A DNA stretch of 64,000 bases from Verrucomicrobiia bacterium (GTDB taxonomy: Bacteria > Verrucomicrobiota > Verrucomicrobiia > Limisphaerales > JAEYXS01), in NCBI GenBank assembly GCA_036405135.1, contig DASWYF010000020.1:124001-188000 (forward strand), in the 5' to 3' direction. Below are positions 8,515 to 15,176 of the stretch, one piece after another. The translations under genes were made by a program, and so were the position numbers. The notes beneath the pieces were generated by a model that did not search any database, was not told where the DNA came from, and was given only the letters and a program-made list of their open reading frames with translations. Positions within the stretch are counted from its first letter, which is position 1; each line of letters opens with the position of its first letter.

Positions 8515-10401
8515 TCACGGCTTCCTCGGTGATAACACCTCCGGTGCGATCTTCTCCAAAGCATTTCGGGCCGCCTGCTGCACTTCCGGCTCGGTGGATT
8601 GCGCATGTTTCAACAATACCGGCACTGCCGCTTTTGCTCGTGGCCCAAACCGCTCCAGACAACCGGAGGCACTGATCAGTTGATCCTTGTCCGAGCCGGA
8701 TAAGGTGCTGATGAAGATCGGGATCATCTCATCTTCCAGCCTTCCCTTCGGCGAACCTATGCTCAGATAATAAGCTGCCGCCCTGTGACGATAGGTGGCA
8801 TTGGTTGAAGTGAACAGGGCCTTGAGCGCCTGCAACGCCGTTTGATGGTTTCCATCAGTCTGCAGCAAGATCGCGGCTGCCGCCACACGGACCTCTTCCA
8901 CCTGATCATTCAAGACTGCTTCCAATGCCGCTTTCGCACGAGGAATTACCGCCCAGCGCGGACTGAAGGCATGGACCATGTAAAGGCGCACCATATGGTC
9001 GCTATCCCTGAGCGCAGGCAGGCATTCCAGCATAAGACCGTCTTCCAAGCGCTGCCTGTTATTCGCTATGCAACTTTGCACCAATGAAGCCGCCCGCCGG
9101 CGGACCTCCACCCGTTCATCCTTTAAGAGACTCAGAAGATTCGTCAGATATAATCCTGTCTCAGGCATGTTTAGGAGCAACAAGGAAGTTTGGCTGCGTA
9201 ATTTCTCCAACGCTTCCGGTTTGGACATCCGGCTCTTAACACTTGCCGGAGCCTTGGCATACGCCTTTTCATACCATTGATCCATCTGCGTGGTCTCGTA
9301 ACCTAATATCTCAATCAATAGAGGCACGGCATTTGTCCCCATCGCTTTGACACTCTGAAAAACGAAAGCCTGATTGGTCGTGTAGAGATTTTGCAGATGC
9401 TGCAAGACCACTTCACGGTCAGCAGGAGCAGCCGGTTTCCCCGGCAGCAGTCCCGGGGCAATCTCGCTCAACGCGTTAGTGGCAGACCGTCGCACGTCCG
9501 GATCGGCAGATTGCAACAGCTTCTGCAACTGCGACACCGCCCCAAGGCCGCGAGGTCCAAACTCCCCCAGAGAATTGGCCGCATTACGTTGTGTCCAGAC
9601 ATCATCATCCGACAGCATGTTGATGAGCACAGGAATCAACTCCTTTTCTGTGCGCGGCCTGATTGGATCGCTGTTGATATAATCCCGCACGGCGAAATAG
9701 CGTGTGTGTGCATCCGTCGATGTAAAGAGAGACTTCAAGGTGGCCAACGCCCTGGCATGGTTCTTGTCTGCGCGGAGCAACGCGTTCGCCGCCTCACGCC
9801 GCAGGTCTTCCCGTGCATCTAGCAGCACCTCCTCCAAAGCTGTCCTGACCTCAGGTATCGTCGCCGCCAGTCTGAAAGCCTTAAGAATGTATGTCCTCAC
9901 TAATGGATCCTTGTCCTTCAACGCGGGTAAGGCGGGCAAAAGCAGTTCCCCATCCACTTGATGAGAAAAATAGGCTAGCGAAGTGGCGGCAACGTTACGG
10001 ACTTCTGATCGCGAATCCTGTAACAAAGGGAAAAAATTCGTCACATAAGATGTCGCCTCAGGAATACTGATGAGCGCCTCTTGGGCAGCGCTTGATGTTC
10101 GGGACCGTAGCGTTCTTTGGCTCATCTTTCCTTGGGCAACGCCGGGGTTTTTAGTCTGCAACCGGGCTTGCCATTGATCCAGTTGCTCCGGCGACCATCC
10201 CATCACTTCGATCAATACCGGGGCAGCATTTGTTCCCATCACAATGATGCTTTGCAGGGCGGACTGCTTGTTAGTGACCGCCATCATTTCCTCCAAGTGC
10301 CGGAGAACTTTCTCACGAGAACTTGTCTCCGCCCCCTCTGAGACAGACAGGCATAGCACCGCCATGAGCGACAAAAGAAAGAAGACAAGGCGGCCTCTCA
10401 T
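8515..10401 (-). CDS. Exported HEAT-repeat protein with an internally duplicated module
   Basis: First gene of the HEAT cluster, 628 residues, with a clear signal peptide (FFLLSLMAVLCLSVSEGAE). The mature protein is two copies of the same module of about 300 residues. Each opens with S/D-R-E-x-VLxHL, then xMGTNAxPxLIE(V/I)xG(W/Y), then a D-Q-W-x(2-4)-A segment, then about six HEAT repeats, ending in ATNALSEIAPGLL (first copy) or ARNALEKIAPEVL (second). The duplication and the related downstream genes indicate growth by unequal recombination. It is probably a periplasmic or surface scaffold. No cysteine pair or enzymatic signature stands out. Confidence 0.85.
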   Translation of the reverse strand: MRGRLVFFLLSLMAVLCLSVSEGAETSSREKVLRHLEEMMAVTNKQSALQSIIVMGTNAAPVLIEVMGWSPEQLDQWQARLQTKNPGVAQGKMSQRTLRSRTSSAAQEALISIPEATSYVTNFFPLLQDSRSEVRNVAATSLAYFSHQVDGELLLPALPALKDKDPLVRTYILKAFRLAATIPEVRTALEEVLLDAREDLRREAANALLRADKNHARALATLKSLFTSTDAHTRYFAVRDYINSDPIRPRTEKELIPVLINMLSDDDVWTQRNAANSLGEFGPRGLGAVSQLQKLLQSADPDVRRSATNALSEIAPGLLPGKPAAPADREVVLQHLQNLYTTNQAFVFQSVKAMGTNAVPLLIEILGYETTQMDQWYEKAYAKAPASVKSRMSKPEALEKLRSQTSLLLLNMPETGLYLTNLLSLLKDERVEVRRRAASLVQSCIANNRQRLEDGLMLECLPALRDSDHMVRLYMVHAFSPRWAVIPRAKAALEAVLNDQVEEVRVAAAAILLQTDGNHQTALQALKALFTSTNATYRHRAAAYYLSIGSPKGRLEDEMIPIFISTLSGSDKDQLISASGCLERFGPRAKAAVPVLLKHAQSTEPEVQQAARNALEKIAPEVLSPRKP

Positions 10402-10701
10402 AGCGTGACGATGCCCGACTGTATGTCTATCCCTGTATCAACGGCAAGACATCCCGAAGAGGGCAGGGGCAAAATCTTCTACGGACCAAGGTTCAGATGG
10501 TGGCCACTGCCGTTGTGGATGGCAGCGGTGCTGTGCGTTGGGGATTCGGCGGTTTGCATAGGGGATACGGAAAGACTGGACCGATGATGACAGCGGACAT
10601 CTGCAACAGGTTGTTACTGCAGACTGTTGGAGATTGCTGTGGGGCGGAGACCCGCGCTTGGCTTGCTCAGGTCGACACCTTCCCGTTAGCCTGTGTGGGA
10701 C
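10402..10701. other. Divergent spacer without a recognisable gene
   Basis: Three hundred bases separate the divergent HEAT cluster and the YdcF gene, so promoters for both should lie here. Short ORFs in it have no convincing composition. I see no strong sigma-70 promoter, stable hairpin or repeat. Confidence 0.5.
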
Positions 10702-11499
10702 ATGCTCACGGCCACACTTAAATTCTTCAGCCCGCTGGCGCACCCGATCTGTTTGATCTGGGTGGCGTGTCTGATAGGGGCTGTGGTGGCCAAGCGGAAG
10801 AAGCTGAAACCGACGATGTTCTTTTTGTTGGGCATCGCGCTCTTCATCTCACTCGTGGCGAGCCGTATCCCGCTGTATCTCATGGGACGCCTAGAAGCGC
10901 CTTATGCGTATGTCGAGATGGAGAAACTGGAGTCTGGAGATGCGGTGATCCTATTGGGCGGTGGTGCGGGATATACAAAGACTGATCCCTTGGGCATCAA
11001 TTTCAATGAAGCTTCAGACCGGATCATAACCGCCATGGAACTGATGCGGTTGCAGAAAGCACCGTTGCTTGTGCTGGGCGGTGGCGGTGATCCGAAAGAG
11101 AGCCAGGATATCAGTGAAGGCAGTACGGTGAAGCGGTGGATGGAAAAGAATCTGTCGGTGAAGGTAGAGATGATGGAACTCACGGCTTCTGGTAACACGC
11201 ATGATGAAGCGGTGAAATGTGCGGCACTGGCGAAAGAGCGCGGATGGAAACGGGTCTATCTCGTGACGTCCGGTTACCACATGAGACGGGCGGAGGGAGT
11301 GTTTCGCACAGCAGGTCTTCCGGTGATCCCGGTAGGATGTGATTTTGTCCGTTCAGGAATGCTGAACAAATCGCCATTCAATCCGCTACCGTGGCCGCCG
11401 GGGATCGAGTTGTTCAGCCGGTATGCGCATGAACAGGCGGGGTGGGTGGTTTACCGGATGCGGGGGTGGATCAAGGTGGAGGAGGCGAAGAAGCCGTAG
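10702..11499 (+). CDS. YdcF/ElyC family (DUF218) membrane protein
   Basis: A protein of about 265 residues with two N-terminal membrane segments (FFSPLAHPICLIWVACLIG and MFFLLGIALFISLVA), then a DUF218 Rossmann-like domain. Signature elements are DAVILLGGGAG, APLLVLGGGGDPKESQ, the acidic TASGNTHDEAVKC and VYLVTSGYHMRRA. Known relatives (ElyC, SanA, YdcF) act at the periplasmic face and affect envelope polysaccharide and peptidoglycan handling, mostly without a defined reaction. ATG 10702 is preferred; a GTG three codons upstream (10693) is an alternative. The gene stands alone, ending nine bases before a convergent gene. Confidence 0.85.
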   Translation: MLTATLKFFSPLAHPICLIWVACLIGAVVAKRKKLKPTMFFLLGIALFISLVASRIPLYLMGRLEAPYAYVEMEKLESGDAVILLGGGAGYTKTDPLGINFNEASDRIITAMELMRLQKAPLLVLGGGGDPKESQDISEGSTVKRWMEKNLSVKVEMMELTASGNTHDEAVKCAALAKERGWKRVYLVTSGYHMRRAEGVFRTAGLPVIPVGCDFVRSGMLNKSPFNPLPWPPGIELFSRYAHEQAGWVVYRMRGWIKVEEAKKP

Positions 11500-11508
11500 C
11501 CAAGCCCA

Positions 11509-11937
11509 TCACTTCTCCAATGCTGTGGAAGGAAGGTTAGTCAGGATCAGTTGTTCCAGCGCTCGATTATATGAAGCTGCATAACGCCAAGCTACTTGAT
11601 GATAATCAGATTGAGGTCGGCGCATCACATCTGTTGCGTAGTAAATGACTTGGTATTGTTTCTGATCATAGATCCGCTTGAGAGAGTAACCATTGGTGAT
11701 ACCTGGGATGCTTGAGTGAAATTCTCCCTGAACGATGTAGAATTTATTGTTTCCATGGGCAGCGGCAGCGACGGCGGCGCGCCGAGGTGAAGCGGATTGA
11801 AGCTGGGCGATTTCCCTTTGGTAAAATTCTTCTCTCATCCGCTTCTCGTTCACGGTTTTGGAATTCCGGTAATCACGATAAAGGAAAACGCTCAAAGCCA
11901 GCAGCGCACCAAAAAGGATGAGCGTTCTGGTTTTCAT
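11509..11937 (-). CDS. Small membrane-anchored protein, second of a tandem paralogous pair
   Basis: A 142-residue product with an N-terminal hydrophobic anchor (TLILFGALLALSVFLY) and an extracytoplasmic domain. I do not recognise the family. It shares with the gene immediately upstream the pattern AAVAAAAxGxxxFYxVxG, S-I-P-G-I-T-N, a Q-Y-x-V-I strand, T-D-V, and an A-x-x-Y-x-x-A-L-E-x-L-I-L-(T/S)-N helix near the C-terminus. Its ATG overlaps the upstream stop by four bases, so the pair is co-translated. No cysteine or catalytic triad is visible; structural or binding role by inference. Confidence 0.65.
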   Translation of the reverse strand: MKTRTLILFGALLALSVFLYRDYRNSKTVNEKRMREEFYQREIAQLQSASPRRAAVAAAAHGNNKFYIVQGEFHSSIPGITNGYSLKRIYDQKQYQVIYYATDVMRRPQSDYHQVAWRYAASYNRALEQLILTNLPSTALEK

Positions 11938-12377
11938 GGGTTGGACGCCGCGGGCAGGCGATTGGAGAGTATCAACTTCTCGAGTGCCAGATTATAAGCT
12001 TTTGCATAATCACTGGCCGCCAGCACGTATTGCAGATGCAGTTCACTTTCGATGACATCACTCGTGCGGGATATCACGCGGTATTGGCGGGTTTGCAATG
12101 CTGGCAGAAGGATAGCTCTATTGGTGATGCCGGGCAGTGATAGTCCCACGCCCATCACTCCATAAAAATTTGTATCACCTTTGGCAGCAGCCGCGACAGC
12201 ATCCTTGCTTGGATCAGCCGTGCGATAATGGTGGGCCTCTTTTTCAAACCATGTCGTCGCTGCATACTTTATTTCCTGCTTGGCACGTCGAGTTTTCCAT
12301 TGCGGATGAAAATAGATCGCCAAGTTCACGGCTATCAGCAACCCGATGAGAGAGGTGATGGCGGCCTTGGCTTTCAT
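11934..12377 (-). CDS. Small membrane-anchored protein, first of a tandem paralogous pair
   Basis: A 147-residue product with a single N-terminal hydrophobic segment (AITSLIGLLIAVNLAIYF) and a soluble domain paralogous to the next gene. The most conserved block is DAVAAAAKGDTNFYGVMG, followed by LPGITN and a long C-terminal helix YAKAYNLALEKLIL. The four-base ATGA overlap with the downstream gene and the shared pattern indicate a duplicated pair that may form a complex. Family not recognised. Confidence 0.65.
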   Translation of the reverse strand: MKAKAAITSLIGLLIAVNLAIYFHPQWKTRRAKQEIKYAATTWFEKEAHHYRTADPSKDAVAAAAKGDTNFYGVMGVGLSLPGITNRAILLPALQTRQYRVISRTSDVIESELHLQYVLAASDYAKAYNLALEKLILSNRLPAASNP

Positions 12378-12434
12378 GGAATCATTGGCTGATGTTCAGC
12401 CTATCACAGCACGCACCAGATTTCATGCGCGAAC

Positions 12435-13682
12435 TTATTTGTCTTCCGCAGTGAGTTCCTTATGCGGTGAACTGGTGATGGCTCCGCGTTCATCGATCAC
12501 ATTCAGGAAGAAGGTGAGCGGGCGTTCTTTTGGCAATACGGCACTGACAAAATTTCCGTTAAGTGCAGCAGGGACAGCCTGCCATTTGCGTTTATCATAG
12601 GTGCCGGTGTCGGTGGTGTAACAGAGTTCGCCTTTAGTGATAGCAGCAGAGCCTTTAACTTCGGCTTCAGTAGTGTTTTCGATGATCGTCATCGCAGTCA
12701 CTTGAGCGAGAGGTGCGGTGTGGCGCAGAATGCTATCCGCGAAGAGGCCGATCTCCTTCGGGTTCCAACCCGCTGGATGCGAATGGCCCAGCTTGATATC
12801 CATGTGCAAGGTGCGCGGGCCTTTCACTAAATTGTAAGACTTTTGATAAACGCCGAGCCGGTAGTAGAAATCGGTAGGCCGGTTCACGAAGAGGATGGGG
12901 CAGGTGACATTTGGAAGATATACTGAGGGATCGAACAGATTGCACCAGCGTTTGGATTGTTCGGGGCCGAGCTTCTCGAATTGCGCCAGCCACGCGCTGT
13001 CTTCCCATAAGTAGCCGCTGCCATAAACGGGGATGGCACATTTCAGACGGTCATCCACACCCGCGACGATGCACGTGAGGTAACCGCCCCAACTGATGCC
13101 GGTGATGCCGATGCGGTTTGCATCCACTTCCGGCAGGCTGCGCAGTAGTGAGTGACCGCGAATGACAGCGGCGACGGCGTGATAAGTCCACATGTCTTTC
13201 ACATCAGTCGTGGGGAACTTCTGAAATTTCTCGATGTCACTTTGGTCAGGGCCGCCATCGGGCAGGCGAACTTTCCCAGGGCCATTGCCTGCGGTGTCCA
13301 TGGCGAGGGCGACGTAACCCCGCTTGGCCCACATCTCCGCCCAGTTCGCGAAAGCCTGTCCGCCGCCGCCGTGGACGAGAACCATGGCGGGGAAGGGACC
13401 TTTGCCCTCGGGCCGGCCAAGATACGCGAAGACGCGGGTGGGTTTGCCTTGGAAAGGAACGTTTTCGTAATAGACCTCTTGCACGAGGCCGGTGGTGGTT
13501 CCGAAGGTGTGTGCGGGCTTTTGATAGAGAGCCTTGAGATCCCAAGTCTTGTTGGGAACGCTGTAACACACGATGATCGGCGGTTTTTTAACCGATGTCG
13601 GCTTCTTAGCATGACTTGATTCACAGCCGCCAAGGCCGATGGCTAATAGAATCAGGAGAGTGAGACGTGAAAGGAAATGCAT
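12435..13682 (-). CDS. Alpha/beta-hydrolase lipoprotein (acetyl-xylan-esterase/dienelactone-hydrolase type)
   Basis: A 415-residue protein. ATG 13682 is chosen because it begins a lipoprotein signal (LLILLAIGLGGC; lipobox LGGC), which the longer ORF buries. The hydrolase fold is shown by VHGGGG (oxyanion-hole strand), AMDTAGNGPGK, the nucleophile elbow GISWGG (Ser), and a late LGHSHPAGW that would hold the catalytic His; an acid in PTDFYYR is plausible. A beta-rich extension of about 100 residues follows the catalytic domain. It is probably an outer-membrane-anchored esterase acting on acylated polysaccharide; the substrate is inference. Confidence 0.82.
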   Translation of the reverse strand: MHFLSRLTLLILLAIGLGGCESSHAKKPTSVKKPPIIVCYSVPNKTWDLKALYQKPAHTFGTTTGLVQEVYYENVPFQGKPTRVFAYLGRPEGKGPFPAMVLVHGGGGQAFANWAEMWAKRGYVALAMDTAGNGPGKVRLPDGGPDQSDIEKFQKFPTTDVKDMWTYHAVAAVIRGHSLLRSLPEVDANRIGITGISWGGYLTCIVAGVDDRLKCAIPVYGSGYLWEDSAWLAQFEKLGPEQSKRWCNLFDPSVYLPNVTCPILFVNRPTDFYYRLGVYQKSYNLVKGPRTLHMDIKLGHSHPAGWNPKEIGLFADSILRHTAPLAQVTAMTIIENTTEAEVKGSAAITKGELCYTTDTGTYDKRKWQAVPAALNGNFVSAVLPKERPLTFFLNVIDERGAITSSPHKELTAEDK

Positions 13683-13990
13683 GCCTATGGCTTTAATATA
13701 AATTACTGCCGCTCGCAAACTAAAGGAATCATGGGGGTGCAACGCAACGATAGAAAATGACAACGCAACGGAGGCGGAGAATCTGCTGCTCTGATTGAAT
13801 GTGTTTGTGCGCTAGGTAAGTGAGTGCTCACGTCACCTGGCATATCGGGTCAGCCACCTTTCCGCGGTTATCCTCCTGCGGTGATGCCGGGTGACGTGGA
13901 GCCTCACCGCAAAAAGGAGAGTGCAAGCGGACGACAAAGATTCGCAATCCAACGACAGCGTAAACTTTACCTCTCAACTAGTGTGACGCC
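13683..13990. other. 308-bp divergent spacer holding a structured element
   Basis: The spacer lies between the hydrolase lipoprotein and a 44-codon ORF. Its main content is the long hairpin at 13820-13907, annotated separately. An AAGGAG-like sequence at 13914-13919 has no convincing start codon at a normal distance. No clear promoter is seen. Confidence 0.5.
13820..13907 (+). ncRNA. Candidate structured RNA (long imperfect hairpin)
   Basis: Bases 13829-13843 pair with 13884-13898 over 15 bp with a single G-U. Beyond a small internal loop, GTGAG at 13820-13824 pairs with CTCAC at 13903-13907. Inside, an 11-base one-sided loop (13844-13854) is followed by CCACC... against ...GGTG pairing and a CCGC/GCGG option. 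A CCTCCT run (13872-13877) resembles an anti-Shine-Dalgarno and could pair with AGGAG at 13915-13919. The fold is direct observation. Orientation, transcription and function are not shown; a leader for the following small ORF or a palindromic DNA element are both possible. Confidence 0.4.
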
Positions 13991-14125
13991 ATGACCGCAA
14001 AGCGTTTCGATCATTTCATGGCGTTCTGGCAGCAACTCACAAAGGTGCGGAAGCCGGCCAAATCCAGCAGCAGCCGTCGTGCAGCCGCAGCCAAGGCGAG
14101 CTTGAAGGCCGCGTTGGCCCGCTAG
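13991..14125 (+). CDS. Small Lys/Arg/Ala-rich basic protein (44 aa)
   Basis: ATG at 13991, TAG at 14123-14125. The product begins MTAKRFDHFMAFWQQLTK and continues with a serine/arginine/alanine/lysine-rich tail (KPAKSSSSRRAAAAKASLK). The composition resembles histone-H1-like or ribosome/nucleoid-associated small basic proteins, though nothing identifies a family. No strong Shine-Dalgarno precedes it. It sits between the structured element at 13.8 kb and ferritin. The organised amphipathic start plus basic tail argues for a real protein, but the ORF is short enough to be chance. Confidence 0.45.
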   Translation: MTAKRFDHFMAFWQQLTKVRKPAKSSSSRRAAAAKASLKAALAR

Positions 14126-14268
14126 TCAGTTCTACGTGGAACCATGGCAGCGAGGGATATGGATGGTGTCGCTAGCACTTTGCGACAAGGGCGCTATTTT
14201 ATGAGCCGTGGTTCAGATTGCTTTTTCCGCGCATCAAGGCTACGTTACCACCTGCTGGAGAAAATGTT

Positions 14269-14790
14269 ATGACTACGCTTATTCCTAAAAAGGTGGCTGC
14301 TGCCATTTACAAGCAGATCGGCTTGGAATTCTTTGCCTCGATGCAGTATGAGGCGATCTCGGCCTGGTTCAAACAACAAGGGTTGCCGCGGCTATCGGCG
14401 CATTTCGCCCAGCAGGCGAGCGAGGAGCGGGCGCACGCGCACCGCTTCATGAAATATGTGGTGGATACGGGCACGCCGCTGGCGTTGCCGGCCATCGATG
14501 CGCCGAAGTGCGAATTCAAATCCGCTGAAGAAGCGGCGCAGGTGGCCTTGGAACACGAGATCAAGGTGACGGATTCCATCAAGGCGTTGTTCGATCTCGC
14601 GGAAAAGGAGGGCGATCGCTTCACACAGACATCTTTGCAATGGTTCATCAACGAGCAGTTGGAGGAGGTCTCTTCTGCGGATGAACTGCTCCAGATGATC
14701 CGCCGCGCTGGTGATGGCGGGTTGTTGCTGGTGGAGTATTTCCTCGGTGGTGGCGGAACAGGCGGCGGAGCCCCCAAGGGTGGCGAGTGA
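14269..14790 (+). CDS. ftnA: Bacterial non-haem ferritin
   Basis: A 173-residue four-helix-bundle ferritin. Counting from ATG 14269, Glu20, Glu53 and His56 (SEERAHAHRF), Glu97 (ALEHEIKV), Glu129, Gln130 and Glu133 (FINEQLEEV) match the ferroxidase and third-iron-site ligands of FtnA. It oxidises Fe(II) and stores Fe(III) as a 24-mer in the cytoplasm. The start is chosen at MTTLIPKK, with GGAG about ten bases upstream; the longer ORF adds an unrelated N-terminus. The C-terminus has a glycine-rich tail (GGGGTGGGAPKGG). A terminator follows, then the siderophore receptors, so storage and uptake are side by side. Confidence 0.95.
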   Translation: MTTLIPKKVAAAIYKQIGLEFFASMQYEAISAWFKQQGLPRLSAHFAQQASEERAHAHRFMKYVVDTGTPLALPAIDAPKCEFKSAEEAAQVALEHEIKVTDSIKALFDLAEKEGDRFTQTSLQWFINEQLEEVSSADELLQMIRRAGDGGLLLVEYFLGGGGTGGGAPKGGE

Positions 14791-14815
14791 TATAACTTAT
14801 ATAAATTGTTTAAAA

Positions 14816-14847
14816 CCCGCAGCGTGAAAGTGCTGCGGGCTTTTATT
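14816..14847 (+). terminator. Rho-independent terminator of the ferritin gene
   Basis: An 8-bp GC-rich stem, CCCGCAGC (14816-14823) with GCTGCGGG (14832-14839), has an 8-base loop and is followed by CTTTTATTTTTT. It lies 25 bases past the ferritin stop. Confidence 0.85.
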
Positions 14848-15064
14848 TTTTGATGAGAATGAAAATAGATGAAAAATATTTCAATCACCCGCTGAAGATG
14901 CTTCCAGATCTGGTTTCTTGAAAACTTAACACGAATAGAACACCTGATTTTATTGGTTAAAAATGATTTCAATGGGAGGATTGCGTCTGTGATTCCGAAT
15001 TTCCTGTTTCGCAATCTTACAATAGAAAATAGCAAGTGAACGAAAGCGGAGGCTTTTCGAATTA

Positions 15065-15070
15065 TATAAT
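15065..15070 (+). promoter_or_regulatory. Putative -10 box for the first TonB-receptor leader
   Basis: A perfect TATAAT sits 12 bases before the conserved leader helix, so transcription would begin a few bases ahead of it. No good -35 hexamer is present at 16-18 bases upstream. At the second leader a weaker TACTTT (17562-17567) lies at nearly the same distance (11 bases). Confidence 0.45.
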
Positions 15071-15082
15071 TTGCGCACCGTT

Positions 15083-15176
15083 GTCCGGTCGTCACCGGAG
15101 AAAGTTGAGGCCCGGTTGGACTCAAATTTCATAAGGCATCTGTGTGGCGGCCGGGCGACGTGACTTTATTATATAC
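15083..15176 (+). promoter_or_regulatory. Conserved structured leader RNA, copy A (riboswitch-like)
   Basis: A 13-bp closing helix forms between 15083-15095 (GTCCGGTCGTCAC) and 15144-15156 (GTGGCGGCCGGGC). Inside are CGGAGAAA (15096-15103), a hairpin with stem TTGAG/CTCAA (15105-15109 with 15121-15125), and TTTCATAAGGCATC (15127-15140). GTGACTTTA (15160-15168) follows the helix, nine bases before the ATG. The same plan recurs at 17579-17668 with compensatory base-pair changes. No Shine-Dalgarno stands at the normal place before the ATG; CGGAGAAA inside the structure is the best match. I do not recognise it as a named riboswitch; a ligand or regulator tied to iron or siderophores is inference. 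Confidence 0.75.

Noticed and set aside
14840-15060. Possible Fur box in the A/T-rich region before receptor 1
   Set aside because: Stretches such as TGAGAATGAAAATAG match the Fur consensus only weakly and show no dyad.
15105-15134. A short TTG-started ORF in leader copy A after GGAG (possible leader peptide)
   Set aside because: The matching segment in copy B is two bases shorter, so the frame and peptide are not kept, while base pairing is. RNA structure explains the conservation better.
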